From: Mycolicibacterium peregrinum
GTDB taxonomy: Bacteria; Actinomycetota; Actinomycetes; Mycobacteriales; Mycobacteriaceae
Reading direction: 5' to 3'
Assembly: GCF_001665625.1 (NCBI RefSeq)
Contig: NZ_LZSY01000110.1
Location: 62,001 to 126,000, forward strand
Length of the DNA: 64,000 nucleotides
The notes under the pieces were generated by a model that saw only the letters and a program-made list of their open reading frames with translations, was not told where the DNA came from and searched no databases. The position numbers and the translations under genes were made by a program. Of this stretch, positions 18,354 to 27,245 are shown piece by piece (position 1 is the first letter of the stretch; each line of letters begins with the position of its first letter).

Positions 18354-19774
18354 CCGTTCTGGCCATCGACCAAGGCACCTCGGGGACCAAGGCGATCGTC
18401 GTCGACCCCGAACAGGGTGTGGTCGGCTTGGCCGAGGTGCCGGTACACCCGCGCTACCTCGACGGCGGCGGCGTCGAGCAGGATCCGGCTGAACTGCTGC
18501 AGTCCGTGCTCGGCGCCGGTCGCGCCGCCCTCGAGCAGGCCGGCCGGCCAGTTCAGGCGGTGTCTCTGGCAAATCAGGGCGAGACCGTGCTGGTCTGGGA
18601 TCCCGATACCGGCCGCCCGCTCAGCCCGGCCATCGTGTGGCAGGACCGGCGCGCCGAATCCCTGTGCGCGGACCTCGCCGGGCACGCCGACATGCTCACC
18701 ACGCGAACCGGATTGGTGCTCGACCCGTACTTCTCGGCACCGAAGATGGCCTGGCTGCGCCGCAATGTCGAGTCCACCGGCGTCGTGACGACCTCGGATA
18801 CCTGGCTGCTGCACCAGCTCACCGGTGAGTTCGTCACCGATGCCACGACGGCCAGCCGCTCGGCCGCCGTGGACCTCGGTGCTCAGGACTGGAGTCCCGA
18901 TCTGCTGGCACTGTTCGGTCTGGACGGCGAACGTCTGCCCCGGATCGCGGCGAATGACGAGATCGTCGGCACCACATCGGCTTTCGGTTCGGACACCCCG
19001 GTCGGTGGGATCGTGGTGGACCAGCAGGCCGCACTGCTGGCCGAGGCGTGCCTCGAATCCGGCATGGCCAAGTGCACGTTCGGTACGGGTGCCTTCCTGC
19101 TGTCGAACACCGGGACCACCCCGGTGCGTTCGACCACGGGCCTGACGTCGTCGGTGGCCTGGCGGGTCGGTGGCGTCGACTCGTTCTGCATCGACGGCCA
19201 GGTCTACACCGCGGCGTCGGCCGTCAAATGGCTGACCTCGCTCGGTGTGATCAGCGGCGCCGCCGAAATCGACGCCGTCGCAGAATCCGACAGCGGCGGC
19301 GTGCTGTGCGTTCCCGCGCTGGCCGGGCTGGCTGCGCCGTGGTGGAAATCTCAAGCCACCGCGACGATCTCGAGGATGACCCTGTCAACCGGGCGCGGAC
19401 ACATCGTGCTGTCTGTTCTACAGGGCATCGCCGCACAGGTCGCCGAGCTGGTCGCGGCGATCGATGCCGATGCGCCGCCACTGACCCGGCTGCGGGCCGA
19501 CGGCGGGCTCACCCAGTCCACTGTGCTGATGCAGGCCTGCGCCGACATCCTGCAGGTGCCCGTCGACGTCTATCCCTCGGCGCACGCCACCGCCCTTGGC
19601 GCGGCCGCGCTGGCCCGACTCAGCCTGGCACCTGAGAAGTCGGTGGCCGACGTCGTCACCGACTGGACCCCGTCGGCGACTTACGAGCCCCGCTGGAGCG
19701 CGGCACGTGCCACCGAATTCCGCTCGGCCTGGCGCGAACTCGCCGAGACCACGTACCACCAGGAGATTTCATGA
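18350..19774 (+). CDS. FGGY-family carbohydrate/polyol kinase
   Basis: A 474-residue kinase with glycerol-kinase-like organisation. Phosphate motif 1 is AIDQGTSGTKAIVVD at residues 5-19, NQGETVLVWD matches the glycerol kinase substrate loop, WQDRRAE follows, then the CTFGTGAFLLSNTG and GGLTQSTVLMQACADIL ATPase blocks. The ATG at 18350 overlaps the permease stop (ATGA). The following gene resembles glycerol-3-phosphate dehydrogenase, so the likely flow is uptake, phosphorylation, flavin-linked oxidation of a polyol phosphate. The exact polyol is not determined. Confidence 0.82.
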   Translation: MTVLAIDQGTSGTKAIVVDPEQGVVGLAEVPVHPRYLDGGGVEQDPAELLQSVLGAGRAALEQAGRPVQAVSLANQGETVLVWDPDTGRPLSPAIVWQDRRAESLCADLAGHADMLTTRTGLVLDPYFSAPKMAWLRRNVESTGVVTTSDTWLLHQLTGEFVTDATTASRSAAVDLGAQDWSPDLLALFGLDGERLPRIAANDEIVGTTSAFGSDTPVGGIVVDQQAALLAEACLESGMAKCTFGTGAFLLSNTGTTPVRSTTGLTSSVAWRVGGVDSFCIDGQVYTAASAVKWLTSLGVISGAAEIDAVAESDSGGVLCVPALAGLAAPWWKSQATATISRMTLSTGRGHIVLSVLQGIAAQVAELVAAIDADAPPLTRLRADGGLTQSTVLMQACADILQVPVDVYPSAHATALGAAALARLSLAPEKSVADVVTDWTPSATYEPRWSAARATEFRSAWRELAETTYHQEIS

Positions 19775-21174
19775 ACACCCCGAGTGGACCCGACGTATTC
19801 GACGTCGTGGTCATCGGAGCCGGAATCGTCGGCTCGGCCATTGCGCGTGAGCTGTCGGGATACCAATTGTCCGTTGCCCTGCTCGAAGCCCGCGACGATG
19901 TCGGGGACGGCACCAGCAAGGCCAATACGGCGATCCTGCACACTGGGTTCGACGCCAAACCCGGAACGCTGGAATCCACCATGGTCAGCCGCGGTTACGA
20001 GCTGCTGTCCGGCTATGCGAGCCGCACCGGTATCCCCGTCGAGCACACCGGGGCCATCCTGGTGGCCTGGGACGACGAACAGCTCGATGCCCTACCGGGT
20101 TTGAAGGAGAAAGCCGCAGCCAACGGGTATCAACGGTGCGAGATCGTGGATTCCGCGGCCGTCTACACCGCGGTCCCCGCTCTGGGGCCAGGCGCACTCG
20201 GCGGGCTCACCGTGCCCGACGAATCCATCATCTGCACCTGGACGGTGAACCTCGCGTTGGCCACCGATGCCGTCAACCGGGGCACCACCCTGCTGACCGA
20301 TCACCGCGTGGAACGCGTCGAGGTTGGTCACGGGGTCACCACACTGCACACCTCCGCCGGCGCTGTGCGCACACGGTGGGTGGTCAACGCGGCCGGCCTG
20401 GGAGCCGATGTCATCGACAACCTGTTCGGCTTCTCGCGATTCACCGTGACCCCGCGCCGCGGCGAGCTGATCGTCTACGACAAGCTGGCGCGACCGCTCG
20501 TCGACAAGATCGTGCTGCCGGTGCCGACCTCACGCGGCAAGGGAGTTCTGGTCAGCCCCACCATCTATGGCAACGTCATGCTCGGCCCCACCTCGGAGGA
20601 CCTGACCGACCGCACTGCCACCGGTACCTCGGAGAGTGGATTCGAGTTCCTCCTGAAAAAGGGCCGCGCGTTGATGCCCCGGCTCCTCGACGAAGAGGTC
20701 ACCGCGACCTATGCCGGGCTTCGGGCCGCGATCGACCACAGCGACTACCTGATCGAGGCGGATCCGGCGCAGCATTACCTGCTGGTCGGCGGCATCCGGT
20801 CCACCGGCCTCACTGCGGGCATGGCCATCGCCGAATACGCCCGCGCTCAACTGGTCTCGGCCGGCCTAGAGCTGGTACCCGCCGACGAACTGCCCGATCC
20901 GCCACAGATGCCCAACCTCGGCGAGGCGTTCCCCCGCCCCTATCAGCAGGCTGAGAAGATCGCCGCCGATCCTGCCTATGGCCGGATCGTGTGCTTCTGC
21001 GAACGCGTCACCGAGGGCGAACTGCGCGACGCCTGCCATTCCGTCATCCCACCCGCAGCCCTGGAAGGTCTGCGACGACGCACCCGCGTGATGAACGGTC
21101 GCTGCCAGGCATTCTTCTGCGGCGCCGAGGTGCAGTCGGTGTTCGAGCAGGAACGTCAGGAGAGCAACAAGTGA
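19771..21174 (+). CDS. GlpA-like FAD oxidoreductase with BFD-type Fe-S domain
   Basis: A 467-residue flavoprotein. The Rossmann motif VIGAGIVGSAIARELSGY is at about residues 14-31, and a DAO-fold body runs to about 370, ending in GGIRSTGLTAGMAIAEYAR. The C-terminal domain carries CFCERVTEGE and NGRCQAFFC cysteines typical of a BFD-like [2Fe-2S] domain. This is the architecture of anaerobic-type glycerol-3-phosphate dehydrogenase subunit A. Overlaps both neighbours by 4 nt. The next gene supplies a second flavoprotein, so the two probably form a complex. Confidence 0.83.
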   Translation: MNTPSGPDVFDVVVIGAGIVGSAIARELSGYQLSVALLEARDDVGDGTSKANTAILHTGFDAKPGTLESTMVSRGYELLSGYASRTGIPVEHTGAILVAWDDEQLDALPGLKEKAAANGYQRCEIVDSAAVYTAVPALGPGALGGLTVPDESIICTWTVNLALATDAVNRGTTLLTDHRVERVEVGHGVTTLHTSAGAVRTRWVVNAAGLGADVIDNLFGFSRFTVTPRRGELIVYDKLARPLVDKIVLPVPTSRGKGVLVSPTIYGNVMLGPTSEDLTDRTATGTSESGFEFLLKKGRALMPRLLDEEVTATYAGLRAAIDHSDYLIEADPAQHYLLVGGIRSTGLTAGMAIAEYARAQLVSAGLELVPADELPDPPQMPNLGEAFPRPYQQAEKIAADPAYGRIVCFCERVTEGELRDACHSVIPPAALEGLRRRTRVMNGRCQAFFCGAEVQSVFEQERQESNK

Positions 21175-22409
21175 GCACCTACGACGTCGCGATCATCGGC
21201 GGCGGCCCCGCAGGTTTGACCGCCGCGGCTGATCTGGCGAACAGCCCGGGCCTGAATGTGGTTGTGCTGGAACGTGAGTCCGAGGCCGGCGGCATCCCTC
21301 GCCACAGTGATCACCCGGGTTACGGCATCCGCGATATGAAGACCTTCATCAGCGGGCCGGCGTACGCCCGCCGCCTGGTTCGTAAGGCGACGGCGGCCGG
21401 GGCCGAGATTCGCACGGCCACCATGGTCACCGGCTGGGCCGGCGAGAGGTCCCTGGAGCTCACCTCGCCCGCGGGGCGCGAACAACTCGACGCCCGCGCG
21501 ATTGTCCTGGCAACCGGTGCTCGCGAGCGGGCCCGCCCGGCGCGGCTGATCCCCGGCGACCGGCCCGGCGGCGTCTACACCACCGGACAGTTGCAGAACA
21601 CCGTGCACCTGCAGCACCGCAGCGTGGGCAAGCGTGCCGTCATCGTCGGAGCCGAACTGGTCAGCTACTCGGCGGTGCTCACCCTCAAGCACGCCGGCTG
21701 CGAAACCGCGCTGATGACAAGCGAATACCCGTCGCCCGAGTCGTATGCGGTCTTCAACCTCGCCGGCCGCACCCCGCTGATGGACGTCGAGGTCGCCACT
21801 ACCACCCGGGTGGTCCGAATCATCGGAAAGGGTGTTGTCGTGGGGGTCGAGATCGAGAACACCCGCACCGGGCAACGCCGCATCGTGGCCTGCGACACCG
21901 TGGTGTTCACCGGTGACTGGATTCCCGACCACGAGCTGGCCCGCGCCGCGGGGCTCGACATGGACCCGAAAAGCCTGGGGCCGGTCGTCGACACCGCGCT
22001 GAGGACCAGCCGGGAAGGCGTGTTCGCGATCGGCAACCTGCTGCACCCGGTGGACACCGCCGACATCGCCGCGCTCGACGGCCGCCATGTGGCCGCCCAG
22101 GTGCGTCGCTACCTGGGCGGCGAGGCTACGCCCGGCGACGGGATCCATATAAAGGCCGCGGCCCCGCTGCGCTGGGTGGCACCGGGCTTGCTGCGGCCCG
22201 GCGACCCCGCCCCGGCGCGGCAGCGCCTGCTGTTGTGGACCGACTCCTTGGTGCGCATACCGAAAGTGGTTGCGCGCCAGGACGGCACGGTCATCGGCCG
22301 GAAGACCCTGCCCTGGCCGGCCTCACCCGGCCGGGTGTTCCGGGTGCCGTCGAGCATCCTCGACAAGGCCGATCACCGCGGCGGGACGGTCACCCTTTCA
22401 CTGGGGTGA
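21171..22409 (+). CDS. NAD(P)/FAD-dependent oxidoreductase, partner of the GlpA-like protein
   Basis: A 412-residue two-dinucleotide flavoprotein. The FAD motif IIGGGPAGLTAAADLA is at residues 8-23, a second GXG-type motif is in AVIVGAELVSYSAVL, and the FAD-closing VFAIGNLLHP is near 283. After about residue 325 comes an 85-residue C-terminal extension with PGLLRPGD and KTLPWPASPGR, beyond the reductase core. GTG start overlapping the previous stop. It reads 20 nt into the convergent P450 gene. Confidence 0.82.
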   Translation: MSTYDVAIIGGGPAGLTAAADLANSPGLNVVVLERESEAGGIPRHSDHPGYGIRDMKTFISGPAYARRLVRKATAAGAEIRTATMVTGWAGERSLELTSPAGREQLDARAIVLATGARERARPARLIPGDRPGGVYTTGQLQNTVHLQHRSVGKRAVIVGAELVSYSAVLTLKHAGCETALMTSEYPSPESYAVFNLAGRTPLMDVEVATTTRVVRIIGKGVVVGVEIENTRTGQRRIVACDTVVFTGDWIPDHELARAAGLDMDPKSLGPVVDTALRTSREGVFAIGNLLHPVDTADIAALDGRHVAAQVRRYLGGEATPGDGIHIKAAAPLRWVAPGLLRPGDPAPARQRLLLWTDSLVRIPKVVARQDGTVIGRKTLPWPASPGRVFRVPSSILDKADHRGGTVTLSLG

Positions 22410-23673
22410 ACGTGATGTTCAGTCCGGTGAGTCCCCGGAGCAGGAACGTCGGCTCATAGGTGTAGTTCCGCTGCCCCGCCGGCCCGTGCACGGACTCGTC
22501 AATGCTGATGTCCCGCATACGATCCAACAAGCGGCGCACGGTAATCTGCCCCTCGACGCGGGCCAGCGGTGCCCCTGCGCAGGTGTGGATGCCGCGGCCG
22601 AAGGCGATGTGTTCGCGGACGTTCTTCCGGTCCGGACGGAATTCGTGAGGATCGTCGAACTTGCGAGGATCGCGGTTGGCCGCGCCGAGGCACAGCATCA
22701 CGATGCTGCCGGCCTTCAGATGCACTCCGCCGAGCGTGGTGGTCTTGCGGACCAGCCGGAAGTCTACCTTCGTCGGTGCGTGCATCCGCAGCGCTTCCTC
22801 GATGAAAGTCGGGATACCGTCCGGATTCTCGCGCAGTGTCCGCTGATACTCCGGGTAGTCACCCAGGGTCTGCACGGCGGCGGTGAGCAGCTTGGTGACG
22901 GTCTCCTGCCCGGCGGCGAACAGGAAGGTGGCCGGCTTGACGACCTCCAGCAGTTCCGGCGTCGAGCCGTCGGGATAACTGGCGGTGGCCATGCCGGAGA
23001 GCACGTCGCCACGAGGCTCACGCCGACGCTCGGCGAGGTATCCGGCGAACTTGTCGTCCAGGTACTGCAGCGGGTCGCGACCCACCGGCTCACCGTCGAG
23101 CGCCCCGACCCGATTGCCCTCCGGCCGCTCGGCACCCAGTGCGGCAAGGAATTCCGGGCGATCCTCCTCGGGAACACCCAGCAGATCGATGATCGCCGAG
23201 GTGGCGAAGGGTTTGGCGTACTCGGAGAGGAACTCGCATCTGCCGTTGCCCATGATCTGATCCAGCTGGTGATCGACCAGCTGCCACATATAGTCCTCGT
23301 TCTCCTTGAGACGACGAGGCGTGAGCAGCTTGCTCAGCAGCGAGCGGGCCCGCTCATGCTGCGGCGGGTCCATCACCACCATGTGCTCATGGATCGGGAA
23401 CAGATGGCGGTGCGCCTCGATCTGTTCGCTGATGTCGTCGCCCTCGGGCTCGAAAGGCAGCGGCGGGAACAGCCCGCCGATCGCGTTCACAGCCGAGAAC
23501 GACGCATGGTCCTTGAAGGCCGCCATGACTTCCTGGTAGCCGGTCACCGCCACGACACCGTGATGCGGTTCGGCAAACACCGGCCCGTTGCTGCGCAGAT
23601 ATTCGTAGTACTCGTACGGGTCCTGGGCGACGGCCGGGTCGGCGAAATAGTCGACTGAGGCGAGATCGGTCAT
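22390..23673 (-). CDS. Cytochrome P450
   Basis: A 427-residue soluble bacterial P450. The I-helix motif is FAAGQETVTK, with Glu in place of the more common Asp before Thr. The ExxR pair is in EEALRMH and the heme loop is FGRGIHTCAGAPLAR near residue 365. A [3Fe-4S]-type ferredoxin gene starts upstream, ending 4 bp before the P450 start, and presumably supplies electrons. The unit is headed by a TetR operator shared with an SDR. Family number and substrate cannot be assigned; a terpenoid or steroid-like hydroxylation followed by SDR oxidation is a reasonable guess. Confidence 0.88.
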   Translation of the reverse strand: MTDLASVDYFADPAVAQDPYEYYEYLRSNGPVFAEPHHGVVAVTGYQEVMAAFKDHASFSAVNAIGGLFPPLPFEPEGDDISEQIEAHRHLFPIHEHMVVMDPPQHERARSLLSKLLTPRRLKENEDYMWQLVDHQLDQIMGNGRCEFLSEYAKPFATSAIIDLLGVPEEDRPEFLAALGAERPEGNRVGALDGEPVGRDPLQYLDDKFAGYLAERRREPRGDVLSGMATASYPDGSTPELLEVVKPATFLFAAGQETVTKLLTAAVQTLGDYPEYQRTLRENPDGIPTFIEEALRMHAPTKVDFRLVRKTTTLGGVHLKAGSIVMLCLGAANRDPRKFDDPHEFRPDRKNVREHIAFGRGIHTCAGAPLARVEGQITVRRLLDRMRDISIDESVHGPAGQRNYTYEPTFLLRGLTGLNITFTPVKG

Positions 23674-23676
23674 GGC

Positions 23677-23913
23677 TCACTGGCCTTTCGTGCTGGTGTT
23701 GAGCAGGCTGATCGCCTGGCGCGGGCAGGCGTCGACGGCAGATTTGACGTTGTCCCAGGTACCTTGATCCCACTGCCCGCTCACCGGGGCAGCGCCGGCC
23801 ACCTCGTCGTCGGACAGGTCGAACACCTCAGGGGCAAGTTGGATGCACAGTGCATGGCCTTCGCACAGGCCGGCGTCCACCTGGACCCGGGCCGTACTCA
23901 TGTCTTCGGGCAT
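23677..23913 (-). CDS. P450-associated [3Fe-4S] ferredoxin
   Basis: A 78-residue ferredoxin with only three cluster cysteines: CEGHALC, where His takes the place of the second Cys, and CP in DACPRQAI. This CxxHxxC(x)nCP pattern marks mycobacterial P450 ferredoxins. It immediately precedes the P450 gene. The start may be the ATG at 23913 or the Met four codons later at 23901. The operator at 23933-23950 lies just upstream. Confidence 0.87.
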   Translation of the reverse strand: MPEDMSTARVQVDAGLCEGHALCIQLAPEVFDLSDDEVAGAAPVSGQWDQGTWDNVKSAVDACPRQAISLLNTSTKGQ

Positions 23914-23932
23914 CTGTTTCCTCAGTTCTGAA

Positions 23933-23950
23933 TTTGATCAGTCGATCAAA
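23933..23950. promoter_or_regulatory. TetR operator, ferredoxin-P450 side
   Basis: TTTGATC-AGTC-GATCAAA is a perfect inverted repeat with 7-bp arms, 20 bp upstream of the ferredoxin start. The same arms and spacing recur upstream of the SDR gene at 25499-25520, so one regulator should control both. Confidence 0.75.
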
Positions 23951-24054
23951 CCGTTAGGATGGCTCATGCTTACCACCCCCGGCGTTCGGCGGTCAAGGTT
24001 CCAGGCCGGCAAGAAATATGTGTTGTCGGGCAATGACTTTGGGGGGCCGTCCTG

Positions 24055-24648
24055 ATGCCTGCCGCACGCGCCGCCAAAGAGAAGGACGCGGGAACCCGCA
24101 AGCGCCTCATCGAGGCAACCGCCCAGGTCATCCGAGACGAGGGGTATGCCGCCGCCACCACCCGGCGGATCGCAGCCGTGGCCGGCGTGCGCTCGGCGCT
24201 GGTCTACTACTACTTCGACACCCTCGACGACCTGTTCGTCTCGGTGCTGCGCAGCGGTGCCGACGCGGCGCTGGCCCGGCTGCGCGAGGCGATCACCACC
24301 GACGATCCGCTCCGGGCCCTGTGGCTGATCAACTCCGACTCCCGCGTGACCGGACTCAACACCGAGTTCATGGCGCTGGCCAATCACCGCAAGGAGATCG
24401 GCGTCGAACTCAAGGCCTACTCCGAGCGGGTCCGCGACATCGAGGCCGCAGCCATGGCCGGGGTACTGCGCGCCCACGGTGTGGACATGGAGGAGTTCCC
24501 GCCGGTCGTGATGTCGATGCTTCTCACCCAATCGGCCCGCAGTCTGTGCAACGAAGAGGCGGTCGGCGTGACCGAGGGCCACGCCGAGTTCCGCGCCTTC
24601 GTCGAGCGGTTTCTGCGGCGGTTCGGCAGCGAAGCAACCGCTACTTGA
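24055..24648 (+). CDS. TetR-family regulator of the P450/SDR units
   Basis: A 197-residue TetR protein. Its helix-turn-helix (AATTRRIAAVAGVRSALVYYYFDTLDD) lies at residues 31-57. It sits between the ferredoxin-P450 unit and the SDR gene; both flanking promoters hold TTTGATC-N4-GATCAAA. This makes it the obvious local repressor. Its 3' end overlaps the convergent SDR gene by 8 nt. Confidence 0.85.
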   Translation: MPAARAAKEKDAGTRKRLIEATAQVIRDEGYAAATTRRIAAVAGVRSALVYYYFDTLDDLFVSVLRSGADAALARLREAITTDDPLRALWLINSDSRVTGLNTEFMALANHRKEIGVELKAYSERVRDIEAAAMAGVLRAHGVDMEEFPPVVMSMLLTQSARSLCNEEAVGVTEGHAEFRAFVERFLRRFGSEATAT

Positions 24649-25480
24649 GCATGCTGCCGGCATCCACCGTGACCGGCAGACCGGTGATGTAACGGGCCTC
24701 GTCAGAGGCCAGGAACAACACCGCGTTACTGATGTCGACAGGCTCGACCCAACCGACCGGAAGCACGTGCATCAACTGGGCGACCACAGCCATGTCGTCG
24801 GGACCCGGGTTCTCCAGGTCGGGACGGAACAGCTTCATCGTGCCCTCGTTCATGAACATCGGCGTGTTGACGTTCGTCGGGCACACCGAGTTGACCCGGA
24901 TCGAGTGCTGCCCCAGTTCCACCGCGAAGCTGCGCATCAGACCGATCACACCGTGCTTGGCCGCGATGTAGTGGCCGGTATGCGGATAGGCCTTGAGCCC
25001 GCCGACCGAGCTGGTCAAGACGATCGAACCGCCACGTCCGCCGGAAAGAATGTGCGGCACTGCGGCTTTCACAGTCTTCCAGACGCCGGACAGATTGACG
25101 CCGATCATGTCGTCCCAGTCGGATTCTTTGGTCTCGTGCAGGACATCGCCACCGTTGCCGATGCCGGCGTTCGCCACCACGATGTCGAGCCGGCCCAGCT
25201 GCTCCACACCGCTGTCGACGGCCCCTTTGAGCGCGCCGAAGTCACGCACATCGAGCTCGGCGGTGACGATGCGACGGTCGAGACCCTTGATCAGATCCGC
25301 CGTCTCTGCCAGGTCGTCCGGGGTCGACGCCGGGATCGCACTGGTATCGGTGACCGGGGCGCAGACGTCGACCGCGATGATGTCTGCGCCCTCTTGCGCC
25401 AATCGCAGCGCATGGCTGCGTCCCTGCCCGCGCGCCGCACCGGTAACGAGGGCGACCTTGCCCTCTACCCGACCATTCAT
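24641..25480 (-). CDS. Mycofactocin-type short-chain dehydrogenase 3
   Basis: A 279-residue SDR with TGAARGQGRSHA, VDVCAP after beta-2, NAG, LTSSVGG with the catalytic serine, and an active site reading HYIAAKHG: tyrosine is followed by I-A-A-Lys, which keeps the YxxxK spacing. It belongs to the same mycofactocin-coupled subfamily as the two SDRs at 11551-13181 but is under a different TetR. The shared operator ties it to the P450, so it probably oxidises the alcohol that the P450 makes. Confidence 0.85.
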   Translation of the reverse strand: MNGRVEGKVALVTGAARGQGRSHALRLAQEGADIIAVDVCAPVTDTSAIPASTPDDLAETADLIKGLDRRIVTAELDVRDFGALKGAVDSGVEQLGRLDIVVANAGIGNGGDVLHETKESDWDDMIGVNLSGVWKTVKAAVPHILSGGRGGSIVLTSSVGGLKAYPHTGHYIAAKHGVIGLMRSFAVELGQHSIRVNSVCPTNVNTPMFMNEGTMKLFRPDLENPGPDDMAVVAQLMHVLPVGWVEPVDISNAVLFLASDEARYITGLPVTVDAGSMLK

Positions 25481-25498
25481 GTGTGTCCTCTTCCCATC

Positions 25499-25520
25499 GG
25501 TTTGATCGATTGATCAAACC
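25499..25520. promoter_or_regulatory. TetR operator, SDR side
   Basis: A perfect inverted repeat with 9-bp arms, GGTTTGATC and its complement GATCAAACC, around the 4-bp centre GATT. It starts 18 bp upstream of the SDR ATG. A further palindrome, GGTTGATCAACC, lies at 25554-25565 and may be a weak second site. Confidence 0.75.
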
Positions 25521-25605
25521 TTGGCAGGGCACAACCATGTTCGTCAAGAGCCGGGTTGATCAACCGGTCAGGGACTGCTGGATTCGACGTCGGCGCCGAA
25601 CGCAA

Positions 25606-25636
25606 CTGGGCCCCACCCGTCACGGGTGGGGCCCAG
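25606..25636. terminator. GC-rich hairpin downstream of the porin gene
   Basis: A perfect 14-bp stem (CTGGGCCCCACCCG at 25606-25619 with its complement at 25623-25636) closes a 3-nt TCA loop. It is 19 bp past the stop of the GjpA-like gene. There is no clear U tract, as is usual for mycobacterial terminators. The arm begins with the same CTGGGCCCC as the hairpin at 27505-27535. Confidence 0.75.
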
Positions 25637-25655
25637 CTACGCGTCGTGCTACTTA

Positions 25656-27200
25656 TTACGAGTCAGAGCCCGAGCTCTTCTTGGAGTCACTGGAGCCCTT
25701 GGACTTGTCAGCCCCGGCCTTGGTCGCCTTGGGCTTGGCCTTGGCTTCCTTGGCGGTGCTCTCCTTGGCGGCGCTCTCCTTGGCGGTGGCCTTCGATTCC
25801 TTGGCCTCCTGGGCCTTGGCCTGCTTGGCTTCCTTGGCCTCGCTGATCTTGGCCCTGATCCGGTCCGTGATCTTGGTCTTGCCCGTGGCCTTCGCATCGG
25901 CATTGGCCGACTTGCTGGTTGCAGGCGTGGCGACAGACTCTCCGGCAGCCTCATCGGCCGCAGGAACGGCACTGGCAACCGACGTCTCGACCTTCGCGGC
26001 CTCGACAACCGGGGTTTCGACCTTCGGAGCCTCAACAGCCACGGTCTCGGACTTCGGAGCCTCGACCGGGCTTTCAGCCTTCGGAGCCTCGACGGCCGGA
26101 GCCGCTTCCTTCACCGACTCGACGGGCGACACGGTCAACGCCGTCTTGGGCGCCAACGCGGAAACCAGCTGAGCCGAGATGCTCGCGGGCACCGATGACG
26201 GAGCCGAAGCGGGAGCAGGTGTTTCCGGGGTGTTGTCGATGGCATCGGCGAGGCTCTTGGGGATGTTCACCAGCAGGTTCTGCAGAAGACCTGCGACGAT
26301 CCGGGCGCCACCCTGCTCGCCGGGCTCGGCCCAGGTGAGCAGTGCCGGCCACTCGGTGTAGCCCCCGGTGCCCGTCTCCGGGTCGGGATCGGAGTACTTG
26401 AATCCGTTGAGCGCCGCGTTGACGAGGATGCCCGGCGTGTTCACGACGGCGTTGAAGGCCCCCTGCATATCGCCCGCGGCGACGCTGGTGCTGATCGCCT
26501 CGGCAACGCGGGCGAGCTCGAACGTCGGACCGCTGATCGTTGCGAAGGCGCCCTGGAACAGGGCGCTCACGACGACGCTGGAGGTGAAGGTCGCACCGAT
26601 CAGATTCGTGAAGTTCTGCGCGATCTGCTCCGGGATCCCGGTCAGGTACTCGGTCCCGCCGCGCGGGATGCCCGAAAGGATGAACCCCGGAGCGATCAGC
26701 GAACCGAAGGCGCCCTGGAACGCGTACAGCATGGAGTGGTTGAACCACCGGTACGCCTCGCCGATGTCGCCGGCCTCGAGTGCGGCCTGCGCCTGCGCCA
26801 ACCGCGCCTGCCCGTTGGGGCCCTCATACCAGTTCTTCAGGTTGGTGGGGATGGCCTCGAACGCCGCACCGAACTTGCCCGCGTAGCCCAGCTGGTTCTC
26901 CAGCACCTGGTTCAGCAACGGCGCCGGATTGGCAGCCAGGGCGGCACCCAGAGACTCGAGGTTGCCCAATGTGTTGCTGAACAGCGTCCCGTAGACGTCC
27001 ACGGGCGAGGCCGTCGCGTCCATGGTCGACGCCGTCAGGTCGTAGGCGAAGCTCTGAGCCTGCTGAATGAGCGTCGTGTTCTGGGCAACCGGGGTCACCG
27101 CAATCGCGCTGGCGCTGAGCATGGCGACGCCGGCGACGAGGAACCGATCCTTCCGGCTCACCACTGGGGTGTCGCCGGAGGGGAGTGCAGGTAGGGGCAC
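25656..27200 (-). CDS. GjpA-like outer-membrane porin with Lys/Ala-rich tail
   Basis: A 514-residue exported protein. Residues 16-40 hold RKDR followed by a hydrophobic signal (FLVAGVAMLSASAIAV). Residues 80-310 resemble the actinobacterial GjpA porin family, with NPAPLLNQVLENQLGYA, IPEQIAQNFTNLIGA and VVNTPGILVNAALNGF. From about 340 the protein becomes low-complexity: first EAPK/ETPV repeats, then about 100 residues rich in Lys, Ala, Glu and Ser, similar to wall-binding tails. GTG at 27200 chosen because CAGGAG lies 6 nt upstream. An IdeR-like box upstream suggests iron control. Confidence 0.7.
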   Translation of the reverse strand: MPLPALPSGDTPVVSRKDRFLVAGVAMLSASAIAVTPVAQNTTLIQQAQSFAYDLTASTMDATASPVDVYGTLFSNTLGNLESLGAALAANPAPLLNQVLENQLGYAGKFGAAFEAIPTNLKNWYEGPNGQARLAQAQAALEAGDIGEAYRWFNHSMLYAFQGAFGSLIAPGFILSGIPRGGTEYLTGIPEQIAQNFTNLIGATFTSSVVVSALFQGAFATISGPTFELARVAEAISTSVAAGDMQGAFNAVVNTPGILVNAALNGFKYSDPDPETGTGGYTEWPALLTWAEPGEQGGARIVAGLLQNLLVNIPKSLADAIDNTPETPAPASAPSSVPASISAQLVSALAPKTALTVSPVESVKEAAPAVEAPKAESPVEAPKSETVAVEAPKVETPVVEAAKVETSVASAVPAADEAAGESVATPATSKSANADAKATGKTKITDRIRAKISEAKEAKQAKAQEAKESKATAKESAAKESTAKEAKAKPKATKAGADKSKGSSDSKKSSGSDS

Positions 27201-27245
27201 GAAGAACTCCTGAAAGCTGATAGTTGACTGAGGAACGAGCAAAAA

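Noticed and set aside
22270-23658. A 462-codon plus-strand frame antisense to the P450
   Set aside because: The minus strand has complete P450 motifs. The plus frame has none and overlaps the end of the flavoprotein gene.
25800-26130. Short tandem repeats that might suggest a CRISPR array
   Set aside because: They are in-frame degenerate codon repeats in the porin tail, with no regular spacers and no cas genes nearby.
25483-26172. A Leu/Ala/Ser-rich plus-strand frame opposite the porin tail, looking like a membrane protein
   Set aside because: It is the complement of the Lys/Ala codon repeats in the porin tail; the apparent hydrophobicity comes from that repeat.
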